The translations under genes were made by a program, and so were the position numbers. Of a stretch of DNA of 64,000 bases, positions 1-11,813 are shown piece after piece (positions within the stretch are counted from its first letter, which is position 1; the number at the start of each line of letters is the position of its first letter). The notes beneath the pieces were generated by a model. It saw only the letters and a program-made list of their open reading frames with translations. It had not been told where the DNA came from and ran no database searches. The stretch is from Agelas oroides (lineage: Eukaryota; Porifera; Demospongiae; Agelasida; Agelasidae): positions 3,394,274 to 3,458,273 of the forward strand of contig OX422200.1 of the NCBI GenBank assembly GCA_949130485.1. The letters run 5' to 3'.

Positions 1-137
1 TTAGTACTGGCGGTAAATTCTGACCAGCTTTAATTTTACAGAGTTACACGCTCTTATTCAAGCTGCTCGTTCTTATGCGTTCTTGTTGCCATATAATCAT
101 CATAATGAGTATCTGAACTATGTATGTAGGGGACTGT

Positions 138-3100
138 ACCTGAATTCAAATTCAGCCCAAAGGCCATCAAAATGTTGCATCAAATCCACGAGCTGTTGGA
201 ACAGAAGAAACGTATAATGGTAGTTAAGGTGTACCTTGTGCTGCATGTGCCTACTCTCCCCACAAACATGCAATATAAATGAAGTCCCCCCCCCCCAAGT
301 AAACTAGGGGTTCTGCCCTGAATATACTCACATCAAGATCCTGCAAATACACGCCCCCACATGTACTATGTACCAACATGTATAGCACATCAATGAAGGA
401 TGTGGGTATACCAATTACACTCTATGAATAGTATACAGTGGACTGTGTGGGCAGTATGCATCTAGTACTACAAGAATGCCCAGACATTGTGTGGGTGAGT
501 GTGGTGAGTGCAGACCATATACTCCCCCTATTCATCCTCCTATGTTTATGGGCATGTGAAGTGTTTGTTGCTTGGCCAAGCTTCACAGAGTCAAGTCACA
601 TGATGACTGTAACTAGTCAGAAAGCTTCGTATCATCCAATGAACTTGCCAGCCATGCATTGTCTTGGCACTTTAACATAATAATGCACACAGGGAGCAGA
701 GATGTCAAAAGGGCAAATCAACAGTGGAGACAGTTTCACCCATTATGAGTTACATATGTAATAATTAGTGCTGCAGCATGGCAGTTGCCCCTTTTTCATT
801 ACCATGCATTCTCTCACACACAATCAGCAGCCAATGCAGCTATCTAGCTATACACTAGAGTCTTCCGGTGTAGCACGTGAGAATTGAAATTTACCATTTT
901 TAAGATGAGAACAATTTTTGGTCACACAAAAAGCAAGAATACATCATGCACGTCTAATGCAACCTTGCACACTCATACCCGCTTCAGTAATCTGTTTCGT
1001 TATATAGCAGCTGTCATACACATCCAGTATAGTCATCACCATGGTAACAGGTTTTTCCTCCCTCATTATTGAGACTCATGGAGGGTCTAGGAGCTCATTA
1101 GTCAGTTAGGACAGGGACAGTGGCTACTAAGTATGTGAGATCTCTTTTGATTGTTTGTTTGTTTTTTTCCTTTTTGTTATTTGCACACTACTCCCGCTTT
1201 GCCCGCCAATCCACTGAAATTAGTGGGTATGTGGGCACAGGAGCTTATGAACTGCTACGCCCGATGAGGTTACTGATAGTGTGGGTAGGGTAATTAGGTT
1301 TTGCACAAGCACTTCTTGTGAATGGCTAAATAGGAAGTGACTTGCCTCTACTAGTAATAGTGTAAACACTTCATCCTGCCCACCAGGAGCTTATGAGCCC
1401 GCTTAGTGGCTGAAATTAGTAGGGTATGTGGGCACAGCGCTCATAAGCTCCTGGTGGGCAGGATGACGTGTTTACACTATAAGAGGCAAGTCACTTCCTA
1501 AAGTTCCTATTTAGCCATTCACAAGAAGGGAATAACCGCTTATTACCCTACCCACACTATCAGTATAACCTCATCTTTGTCTCTTGGCAACCTGTAAACC
1601 ATCCCACAGCCAAAGAACAGAAGCATAAAAGCAGGCGTGTCACCAGTTTAATTTAGCCACCAAATTTTTAATTTTTTTTTACCGGGTATGTGGTTGAGTC
1701 ATACGTGACTGGTTGAATACTTGCATGTCGCGCCAATTAAGTTTATCCCACAGACATGATTATCCTTGTACTGATCCACTCACAAACTTCATTTACCAGT
1801 ATGACTGGAATTTGCTGTTTAACAACAACAAAAGAAGTGGTCGTAAGGTATTTGCTTAGAAATTCTTACCTCAGTTGGAAATAAAAAGATTTTGATGTTA
1901 TGAGGGAAAAGTAGCCAGGAGCCCTGGGTTTGATTCCCAGCGTTGGCTCAGCTTTTCACTTTCCCCTATTTTCACCTTATAACTTCAAGATCTCTTTGAT
2001 GGCCTAGTTACCTCTGAAAAGCTTTTTACACTACACAGATGTACAGGTATGCAAACATGGTGAGAACGGCAAAGAGACAACCAACCTTTTTGGCTAGCAC
2101 AATGTCGTGGCCATGTAAATAATGGAAACTAAGTGAGATACAACAATGGCTCTACTGTCTGCAAATGCTCAATAGCTAATGACATTTCAGCACAATATCA
2201 CTAGCAGTTGCCTAGTTACCAGAAGTACGGTATTACAACAGCCCAATATAATGAAGGACAGGTGTGTGAATCAGTAGCCAGGGTGAACCCAGCCAACTGC
2301 TTTTTGTTTGAAAATGGCTCTGTTCCATGCTGTACTGGACTGAAGTCAATATGTACTCACATGTTGCGGGAATGTGACTGTGTTAACGAAGCACTGCTCT
2401 CTGAGGGCGTGTCTCACTTTGGCGATGCACTTGGACAGCTCAACAGCATAGGGTCGAAGTTCAGATGACTCCAGTTCATGGTTAGCGATATGGGAACCAG
2501 CTGCAATACACTGTGGGATGTGTGTAGTGCAGGGGAGGATGATAGCACTGATAACTTATTGTCCCTTCGCTGTGGTTTTCCAGTTGCTACTCATAACTGC
2601 TGAACTGTTAACCTCCAAAGGTTTCATTTCCTGCAACAGGGGGATTGAGGGGAACCCCAACACTCCCTCTTACAGGAGAATTACTACCAGTAATCAGGAA
2701 AGCTGATCAAGTCCCAAGGTTTTACTGTAATTGTGGCACATTCAGCTTCTTCACATCTTCCCCAAACTGCATTCATGCAGTGTTTCTGAGTACAGTTATC
2801 AAAAACTGGATGGTGGGAAGAGTCTGGGGGAACAAGGGCGCAGTGTTTCTGAGTACAGTTATCAAAAACTGGATGGTGGGAAGAGTCTGGGGGAACAAGG
2901 GCGCAGTGTTTCTGAGTACAGTTATCAAAAACTGGATGGTGGGAAGAGTCTGGGGGAACAAGGGTGCCCATCTCCCAAACTAGCACTGGATATTGCTATT
3001 GTGGACTCTTCCTGCAACCAGCTTTGCTGATCACAATTGAAGGTGGGAAGTACACTTGAAGGTGCAACTCCATTGACCACATCTGAAGAAATCAAGTTCC

Positions 3101-5789
3101 TATTTTGTGATCACATTCAACCAGTGCTGCTTTTATTAGTGTCACACATATCAGCAAGTATTCACACATATTAGATTATTCATAACAAGTCTATACAAGT
3201 ATACAATGACCTATGCACTTCCTGTTATATCACATCCTATCTTGACTGTTGCATTCCTGAGCTGCTAGTCAACCTGTCACCTAGATATCAAGGTCTGATA
3301 TTTTCTTGTAATTAGAAATTAGGTGACAGTATGGATACAACAGGAGTCAGTGTTGACATCATAGGCCAAGATCAAAGTTTGTTTTTTAGTCTTTGAGCTA
3401 GCAAAGTGTCCAAAATGATAAAGTACACATAATCTTACACTTTTGCTGAAAGGAAAGTGAGTAGGTGGGACAGATTTCACTATGAAATCAAAAGTTAGGA
3501 TACTTTTATCTTTGCTATAGGGACATGTGGGACATCTAAAATATCAAGATTGATGACTGTGTACACACTTTCAGTCAAAGGTCAAAGTGTTATGACCAGT
3601 GGGAGGATTTTGAAACAAAAAAGGCTACTTGGTGCTACTGTTGATAGCTGATGCCTCCACCTGCAGGCAGGAGGGTGGCTTATAGGGTTGGGTTAGTCAA
3701 CCACATATCAATTAGCCAAAGTGTGTTTGCAGCCTTAGAACACAGCACAGAGGCTCCTCTTGACAAGCTTGTCAGCTAACACTCCCTAGTGTGGCTGACT
3801 GACAGAGACAAAGAAGGTTGGCTGCCCTGTTCACTGACATCAAAGGACAGGAGACTTTGAATGTACACAAAAAAGTCAATGGCCATAAAATGTAACTTGT
3901 TATTTTGTGAATGCCTTTGAGGATGAGTGATCAGGACAAGATTACAGACTAAAGATTCTTGACCAGCTGGCTGGCCTTAGGCATGCTGTTAATATCTCTC
4001 ACCTCTGCTCCAAACCAAATGGGACCTGCAGGTGTGGGAAAGAGGAAGAGGAGAGGGGAAGAGGTCAAGTGTTACACACTTCACAAGGAAGCTCTATAAG
4101 TCAGGATGTCAGTGCCATATGCAGGATGTTGTCAAACACTGGAACCCTGTATTGTTACAAAACAGCTTAGCTAATGAATACTTATTTATACCAAATCTCA
4201 AGGGAGTAATGTTGATTCTCAACTAAAAATACAATTGAGAATACAAACATGGTGAACTATACCACACAAGCATCATGTCTAAAATGTACACATCAGAGAG
4301 GTTTATTTTCTGGTGCAAGAACACCTACAGTGCAGACTAAATCTGATGTGCAATGATTACTAGTTCAATAGCTGTCTATGTAAACACCTCAAACCATCAT
4401 GCATGCTCTCACACGTTGCAATTCTCAGAAGCTAATCTAAGAATGTCTGATGGTGGTACACATAGCTGAATTTGATAGTTCTGTGAAAACATAACTCAAT
4501 ATTTGCCATGGGATTGTGATGAGAGACTTACTTAGTTAACACTACCATGCACAGCGAATCAGCCTCAGCATAGGTATGACGATTGGCTTGGGACAGTTGG
4601 ACAACAGTTTGTGTACACACACACTAGATAACTCAGCATCGGATAGCCTACATACATACAGTTATGATACCCAATAGTTTTTACAACAAAACAGAGGTAT
4701 TATCTCCAAGCCCCTTCAGCCCAAAGACTAGTCTTCTTTAGGACAAGTGAAATTGAACATGGAATTTTATAACCATTTGGCCACACGTTACACAATGTAT
4801 GTTTATAAATACAATACCAGTAGTTACTATATACAACTCAAACCTACCGTTGATTTGATCTAGCAGAATGTCATCTGGGTATTTGGCCCTGAAGTGGCAG
4901 GGTGTACGACCACCAGGGATGGCTTGCTGCATGAGGGTCATAATTATGCTCATCAAGTTGTGCTGGGACTCCTTGAGCTGGTGGATCAATGTAGCCCGCC
5001 TGAGGAGCAGAGATAGCAAGTATTACCTTCAAGGAAACAAGTTGGGGCACTTCAAATTGATATTGCGTTTCGCATGGCCTGACTGACCCTTGAAGCACTT
5101 GCAAAAATATATTATGTTCTTAGAGTTGCAGCATTGTTACGATTCGAGAAAGTGATGCTGTATTCGAAAAATCACGTTACGAAACAGAAAATTACTTGTA
5201 ACTAATTTTTTATGGACCTACTGGTTCTGTTGAGGAAGTGAAGTGGCCCATGAAACGTTATATCAAGGTGACGTGGCCTTAATGCATGCTGCTGTATACC
5301 TTAACTGTATGCATGTTGTGGTATTTGATGACACTTAAACTCCATGCACAAGATAGTTGAATACATGCGCTGTATCACCCATAACTGCACTCTGCAATCA
5401 GCCCCACCTCACGATGAAGAAGACACCTCACTCACTACTTTAATAACTACTGTAACCGAACCTGTCGAGGTTGTCGGGATTGTTGTTCATGAGGTGGTTG
5501 AGTTTCTCCATCTGGTGGGTGACGGCCTGGTCACAGTAGTAGAACACTACCATAGGGTCGCCATCACTCAGCTGCGGAAATAAACAATCAAGCTAGGTAA
5601 CTGATGTACGTTGACCTATCGATAAAGTCTTGCCAAGCTAAACTCTAGTATTTGTCACACGCACGTCGTGGTGTGTCTGTGAGAGTCTGGCCCGCAAGAC
5701 TATTGTAAATGTCGTCGAAATCAGGCTCTGAGTTTATATTGAGTCAGACGTACCTTCGGTCGTTTGAAAAATTTTCGTAAAGCTAGCAT
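138..5789 (-). CDS. ZFYVE28: Lateral signaling target protein 2 (ZFYVE28) homolog, 5' part, runs off left end
   Basis: LST2 proteins are FYVE-domain endosomal regulators that dampen EGF-receptor signalling. Exons on the minus strand: 5789-5754 (start Met, then LALRKFFKRPK), 5571-5462, 4999-4848, a 23-nt microexon 4025-4003, 2510-2361 and 191-138. Phases join correctly through the first five. The translation follows the conserved LST2 N-terminal domain: VVFYYCDQAV, then IIMTLMQQAIPGG, then a junction reading PIWFGAECIAAGSHIANHE across the microexon, ELRPYAVELSKC, and MQHFDGLWAEFEF. The start is placed at the Met aligning with the family start; an in-frame Met at 5849 is also open. Exon 2510-2361 ends in phase 0 but 191-138 needs phase 2, so a small exon between them is probably missing from my model. 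The FYVE domain would lie beyond position 1. Family assignment is from remembered similarity. Confidence 0.85.
1263..1576. mobile_element. Foldback/MITE-like element with about 140-bp inverted arms
   Basis: The arm at about 1263-1402 is repeated in inverted orientation at about 1433-1576, with a spacer near 30 bp. Shared landmarks are GGAAGTGACTTGCCTCT and its complement, and CCCACCAGGAGCTTATGAG and its complement. No coding capacity is visible. It lies in an LST2 intron. Confidence 0.85.
1890..1975 (+). repeat. Possible tRNA-derived fragment (T-arm-like)
   Basis: Around 1923-1952 the sequence CCTGGGTTTGATTCCCAG resembles a tRNA T-arm with a box-B-like core, followed by GTTGGCT. I could not fold a full cloverleaf upstream. 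A tRNA-derived SINE remnant is the likeliest reading. Confidence 0.3.
2777..2965. repeat. 63-bp tandem repeat, three copies
   Basis: Three near-identical 63-bp units begin with GCAGTGTTTCTGAG at 2777, 2840 and 2903. Because 63 is a multiple of three, every frame that is open in one unit stays open through all three, which makes misleading ORFs on both strands. The array lies in the LST2 intron between the microexon and exon 2510-2361. Confidence 0.95.
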
Positions 5790-6109
5790 CTTTTTTGCTA
5801 CTGCACGATCTTGGTAGGACTGAAAACAGAACTGACAAATGCTCTTCATGCTGCCAGATGGTGTCTTTAATACTACACTTTACCAGGACGTCACATACAC
5901 GACATGCGGATGTAAAGTACGTAATCAGTGCACCCTGAACCCTGCACTTGCAGTGTTCATTGCAGCCCCGCCCACTCTCAGTTATGTTTGCGCATGCGTA
6001 GTATATACAAGAAGCTTGAAGCTGTGGAACCCCGAGAACTATACTATAGTTCATGTTCTGGGCGTTTATCCAGCACCTATCATTGGTACGACCGCCTTTT
6101 CGTCAGTAG
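5790..6109. promoter_or_regulatory. Shared divergent promoter region of LST2 and adducin
   Basis: About 320 bp separate the proposed LST2 start (minus strand) from the first adducin Met (plus strand). The stretch has several CpGs, an ACGTCA half-site resembling a CRE near 5888, and GCGCATGCG near 5990. The arrangement suggests a bidirectional promoter. No TATA box is evident. This rests on geometry only. Confidence 0.45.
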
Positions 6110-9100
6110 ATGCAAAGACAACCGGTTGGCTCTATGCAGAGCGCACCCGCCAACATGGAACGGGTCACGCCCCCTTCTTCTAAGAAAGGGAGACGATCCT
6201 ATGTCTTGCAGCGAGATTTCAGGGTGCTGGAGCGAGAGCAGAGGGTAACCAGGATCCTGAACAGCGGAGCTTTCCGCAGCGAGTTGGAAGGCATCATGAA
6301 AAGTCAGATTGATGGATCGAGGCGACCTCCCAAGCTTAGCAAGGCGATACAGAGACTGCAAGAGAATGTGGTTGAAGCAACGGCAAACAGACACGGGCAA
6401 GGTACGGCTTCTTTGCAAGCCACTGTACCCGCACGGCCTGTCTTACCCATCGATGATCTAAGGGGAGTGAATGCATCCAAATACACTCTGGCAGAACGGC
6501 ACCTGAGATGTAAACTGGCTGCAGTGTACAGGTTGGTGGACATGTTTGGCTGGAGTCAACTCATCCACAATCACATCACGGTTAGTATACGTCCATGAGA
6601 ACATGTCAGTGTACCAATGCTGGAATTGAGGGATCATCTACAAACTATTTTGTTTCAAAACAACATCATGCATGACACTCCAGGCTGATCGAGGGGGGTT
6701 GTTTTGGGATAAAGACACCACCTAAGGCATACCATTCACCAACCTGTAGCTATGTATGTCAGGCCTATTATTGGCAGAAAATATGAGTGTATGTATTCTT
6801 AATCAAGCGGCAGATATTTTTTCCAAAGGGTAAAACAAATCAATTTGACATTTAGACATTCCAAAAAGGAATGGCCATATTCTAGCACCTTCGATGCAAA
6901 CCAGCTCTGTATTGATATTGCCAACATCAGGCTATACAAACTCCAGCTGCTGAAAAGTTTGTTCCCATAAGAAAACAAAAACACCATAGCTACTGCAGCT
7001 GGTCAAGAACTGTATAGAAGTGGCAGAAACCTACTTGGTATATACAAAGTTAAACTAGAACTATTACATGTTGATGTTATTGATGCAGGCTCGAGCAACA
7101 GGGGAGAAAGATCAGTTCCTAGTGAACCCATTTGGCCTGCTGTACGAGGAGATCACAGCCTCCAGTCTAGTACGTGTGGATCTGCAGGGTCAGGTTGTCA
7201 GCCCAGGTGGCACCCAGTTGGGTGTTAACCAGGCTGGGTTTGCCCTCCATGCTGCCATCCATGCTGCCAGGCGTGATGTAAACTGTATCATCCATGTGCA
7301 CACCACTGCTGGAACTGCAGTAAGTTGGAACTGCACAGGAAGCTAATGGGGAAGTCTTGTAGGTGCACACCCATATTTTTAATGCAAGTCCCATGAGAAC
7401 CAAGAAATTGTGTCTGAATACTATAAGCCATGCATGCTATGTCTGATTGTGCAATGGAAGTGGAGGGGTTCGTATGATAACACTACAGTACAAAGTGATA
7501 CCCCTCAAAAAAGCGTTGTTGCTCACGGTCTGTCTTCTTTCAAGTGTCAAATAGCTTTCATTGTACAAGTGATCAAAACTTTCTCTTCAAAGTTCTGACA
7601 CCCATATCAAGGGTTCTGCCAGAACACATTTATTGCACTGTGATTGTGAAAAGGTCAAATTACAATGTTCATACAAGAGTTACACACTGTGTTGATTATT
7701 GATTTCTTGTGAAATGTACTAATGGCTACAAGTAGACATGTCTACAACATACCACATGTTACTTTATCACAATTCCCAGGTATCTTCCATGAACTGTGGG
7801 CTTTTACCAATTTCACAAGAAGCAACATCTGTAAGTCAGATACAGTAGAAAATCACTTATCCAAACTTCAGTTATCCAAAATTAATCTTCACCAATCAAA
7901 AATACCATAAATATGTTGCTGTGCATTAATATTCTGCTTTGCAGTCAAATAGTATTGTTTTACTTATCTGAACATTTCAGTTATCCAAACACCCTCCAGT
8001 CCCAACTTGTTTGGATAAGTGACTTTCTATACTGTATTACAATACTGTAATGTTGTAGCACCATTTGGCATTCTGGAGCTTAACTTACAGGCACCAACAC
8101 TGTCTTGAACCCAGACCCCTCTCCAAAGAGGAAAGGGGGGTCCGGTGAATATAGTACAACATTTTTGTACCTCCGCAGAATTTTCAGTGGCACAATCTGA
8201 TTGGCTAACTTGGCAATTATTCCTTACTGCAAGCTAACTCATCACACTTTACAGACCCACTTAGCACACCTCCAATTTACCGAAGCCCAGCAAGATACTT
8301 CAAAGGCTTAGCTTTCAGCAGAATCCATAGCAACAGCTAGCCCATAGTGTGAGAATGTACTATATTCGCCAGACCCCCCTTTCCTCTTTGGAAGGGGATC
8401 TGGGTTCAAGACTAGCACCAACATTGTCATATGGTTTAAGTTAAATGGTATGAATTGTGGCGGGACCATTACTGCTTTGTAGACACAGCATAATACCTAG
8501 TGCGCACAGGAATCAACACAGCAATCCACAGGGAATGAATATGATTAGCAGCAATCATAATACCATAATACACTAGGTTGTGATTAGCTGAATGTGGTTT
8601 TATACATAGCTGTGGTCAGTTTCAGGAATTTAGAAGCACAAGGTCTACAGGTGTGTCCATATTTTTGGGGCTTCTGGTATAGGCGTAGCACTGTTACTCA
8701 GCTGCAAGGTGCTGGTGAGAAAGGCTAATGAGAGGCTATTTTTAGAATTGATAATGCTAAATACAGTTTCAGTCATTAGATCCAGCAACAGTGGTGGAGA
8801 ATTTTGTGTAAGAGATAGATGAGTGTCCGCTCAACAGAGCTTATTAATTATTGTTTGCATACAATTGGAACAGCTTTTAGTGTCCATTATACTGAATCTG
8901 AAGGTGCCCACATTTTGGAGAGCTATAAAGTGGAGATTCAATCTGAATCATACTTTGTCCAGTTCTCTACTACGGAGAATGTCTGTCTACTGTCTGTTAA
9001 ATGAGGTTCACTTGTACCGCATAGATCCTATTGGATGAGAGTATAGTAACTGTTAACATAGCTGTATGAAAGATGTACTGTTGAATAAGCAGGGGTGACT

Positions 9101-11715
9101 CTTCTTATGTCCATGGAGAATGGTTGTACACTGTTATGTAAACCGCATGTATATGTTAGATCTCTTTTTTGCATATACTACGAAGCGGTGAAGCTGAGCA
9201 TGGTAATGTGCGAAAATAGCTTATAACATACTTAGTAGCCACTGTCCCTGTCCTCATTAACTGACTAATGAGCTCCTAGATCCTCCATAAGTCTCAATAT
9301 TTCAGGGAAGAAAAAACTGTTACCATGGTGATGGCTACTAAATATCAATGTATGTAATTTAGTCACCATGCTCTAACCAAAAAACGTACTTCTGTTATAA
9401 TAGTCTAGTAGAGGCAAAGTTAAAACTTTAACCATAGATAAAGGATACCTGTTGATTTAGATAGACTGCAGAACAGTAGTTTAACCAGAATTTATTTTTT
9501 ATCTCATCTTGACAGTTGAGAGGCATCTCCTACCATGACAGTAGAGGGGTATGTGAGGATGACAGGAAGAAGCTTGCAAAGGACCTTGGCCCCCAAAACA
9601 AGGTGATACTATGGTAACCTTTATTGCTTGGGCCAGCAGCAGGCCATGTTGATGTCTTGAATGGGATGCAGCATGATGAGTCATGCATACTCGAGGGATC
9701 TTTCCATACACATTGTAGTCACAATTACAACCATGGTCAAAGTAAGTCAACAGTCATGATGATTTAAGTAGCTAGCTAGTCAACAGTTGGTACTCAGACC
9801 CCACTCAGACCCCACTCAGCTTTCTATTGTTTGCACACCTCCAACACCTCCATGTCTGGTACCATAGCTGGCACACTGTGTCTGGTACCGTAGCAGGCTG
9901 GTTTACAAACCCGCCACATGGGTAGCCTTCGCTTCCCAGGCTCCGCCCAGTCTTTCCGTCATGTAAAAACTTCATAGCTACATGGAGAGAGCTTCTTTCA
10001 TTGAGCCAAACTCACTTCTGCTACTGCATGTGGCACCAGTTGCATCTAAGACGCATTGAAAGGGTCAAAGGTCAATGGTCAAGATTCTAAAATTTACATG
10101 CTAGCTGAACCATCAAATTTGATGGTCAAGATCTTGACCCTGGTCGCAGTTGTGACATAGTATTCAGTGTGTATATGAGTGACCCCCTGTGATACTGCTC
10201 ACTGTTGGTTGAGAGGGCTGCGAGAATCCCACAAGGGTTTGATTATTGCATCCACGTAATGTAAGTGTCCCTGGCTAACTAGCAGTCATCATTCTCATAG
10301 TTAGCAATGTTTCTCTCCTCCTGCTTCACCCAGGTGTTGATTCTACGTAACCATGGTGTGGTTGCCATGGGAAGTAGTGTTGAGGAGGCTTTCCACCACA
10401 CTTTCCACCTTGTCAGGGCCTGTGAGATCCAGGTGACACACGCTTATATACATACTTCACTAATTGGGACATTTTTTCCTGTTCCAAGCGTGTCTACTTT
10501 ATAAATTCTGCGTTAGCATGTTTGTAATGATCACTTGTAAATACTAGCCTTATCTTTGCCAAGACAGACAGGTAAGTGTTGACAATTAAGCCCTGCATGG
10601 ATACCCTTTCAACATTCTGGCTATGCCTAGTCTCGCAAGCCATACCCTTCGCAGAGAGAGGAAGGGTCTGGTCACGCTGCAACTACCGAGTTGTCGCCGA
10701 GGAACGCAATTATCAAACATTGCGGTTAGGTAATAAGATGCTGACATCCGCTAAACACGTTGTGACGTAATTGTACTCCATGACAACGGATGCGATCTAC
10801 GAAGAGCGCGGATCTGATTGGTCATGACAAGTTTCTGTCGTGGCGACAACTCGATGGTTGCAGCGTGACCAGACGCTTCCTCTCTCCTGCGAAGGGTGTG
10901 GCTTGCGAGACTAGGCTATGCTCTAGCCTGGTAACCGACACAGAGAAATAGCATCTGGTACACACTGATGTGTTTCCAGTTAATTTCAATGTTGTGGTCA
11001 CCTTTGTGATGTTAATTTTGGAGGGCGTGTACCATGACAAAGTTCTATAGTACTGGTCTCAGTAATCTGCCTTAGTGATCCTCTGTGGCTTATAGCCACC
11101 TAGTCTAACAAGCCAGACCCAACCAACCCCATCGTGGAATGTTGGGTCTGACTTGGAGACTGGATAGCTACCACAGAGTATAGCTGGTAAGACTATAACA
11201 GCCTACCAAACCTAGTACATTCAACTTTAGAGACGTCGACTGTAGCCCCTTACACAGTTCTTTATTATCTATAATGAGTCCAAAGTCTGATGTCACACAA
11301 CATAAAAGTATCCTCCACAGCCCCCACATCTTGAGTACATGTGAAAACCGTGTGTACTAGGTGCTTTTCCATTCCTGCACACCAGGTATGAGGCTAGTTA
11401 TGGCCCTGGATTTTGATGGTTCTGCTGTGTCTCCTTTAGGTTGCAGCCATGTCTGCTGGGTTGGCCAATCTGAGCCAGTCACCTGGAGGGGTGTGGGGGT
11501 GTACCAGGGGTGTGGCAGGGAGAGGAGGGGCTGGGATGGGAGCCGTGAGGACATGGCGTGTAGGAGAGCTGGAGTTTGAGGCACTCATGAGGATGCTTGA
11601 CAACAAGGTGGGTGTATGTTTGTGTGCTGTGTGTGCTGTTGTGTTATGAGCTGCTTGTGTGCTTTACATTTGCATGCATGTATGTACATCATATACACAC
11701 ACACGCACACGCACG

Positions 11716-11813
<98 letters not shown>

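Noticed and set aside
2645-3030. Repetitive open frames on both strands
   Set aside because: Product of a three-copy 63-bp tandem repeat inside an LST2 intron.
8819-9004. 61-codon frame ([20 protein letters not shown])
   Set aside because: Protein-like in places, but no splice context or family, and it does not fit adducin.
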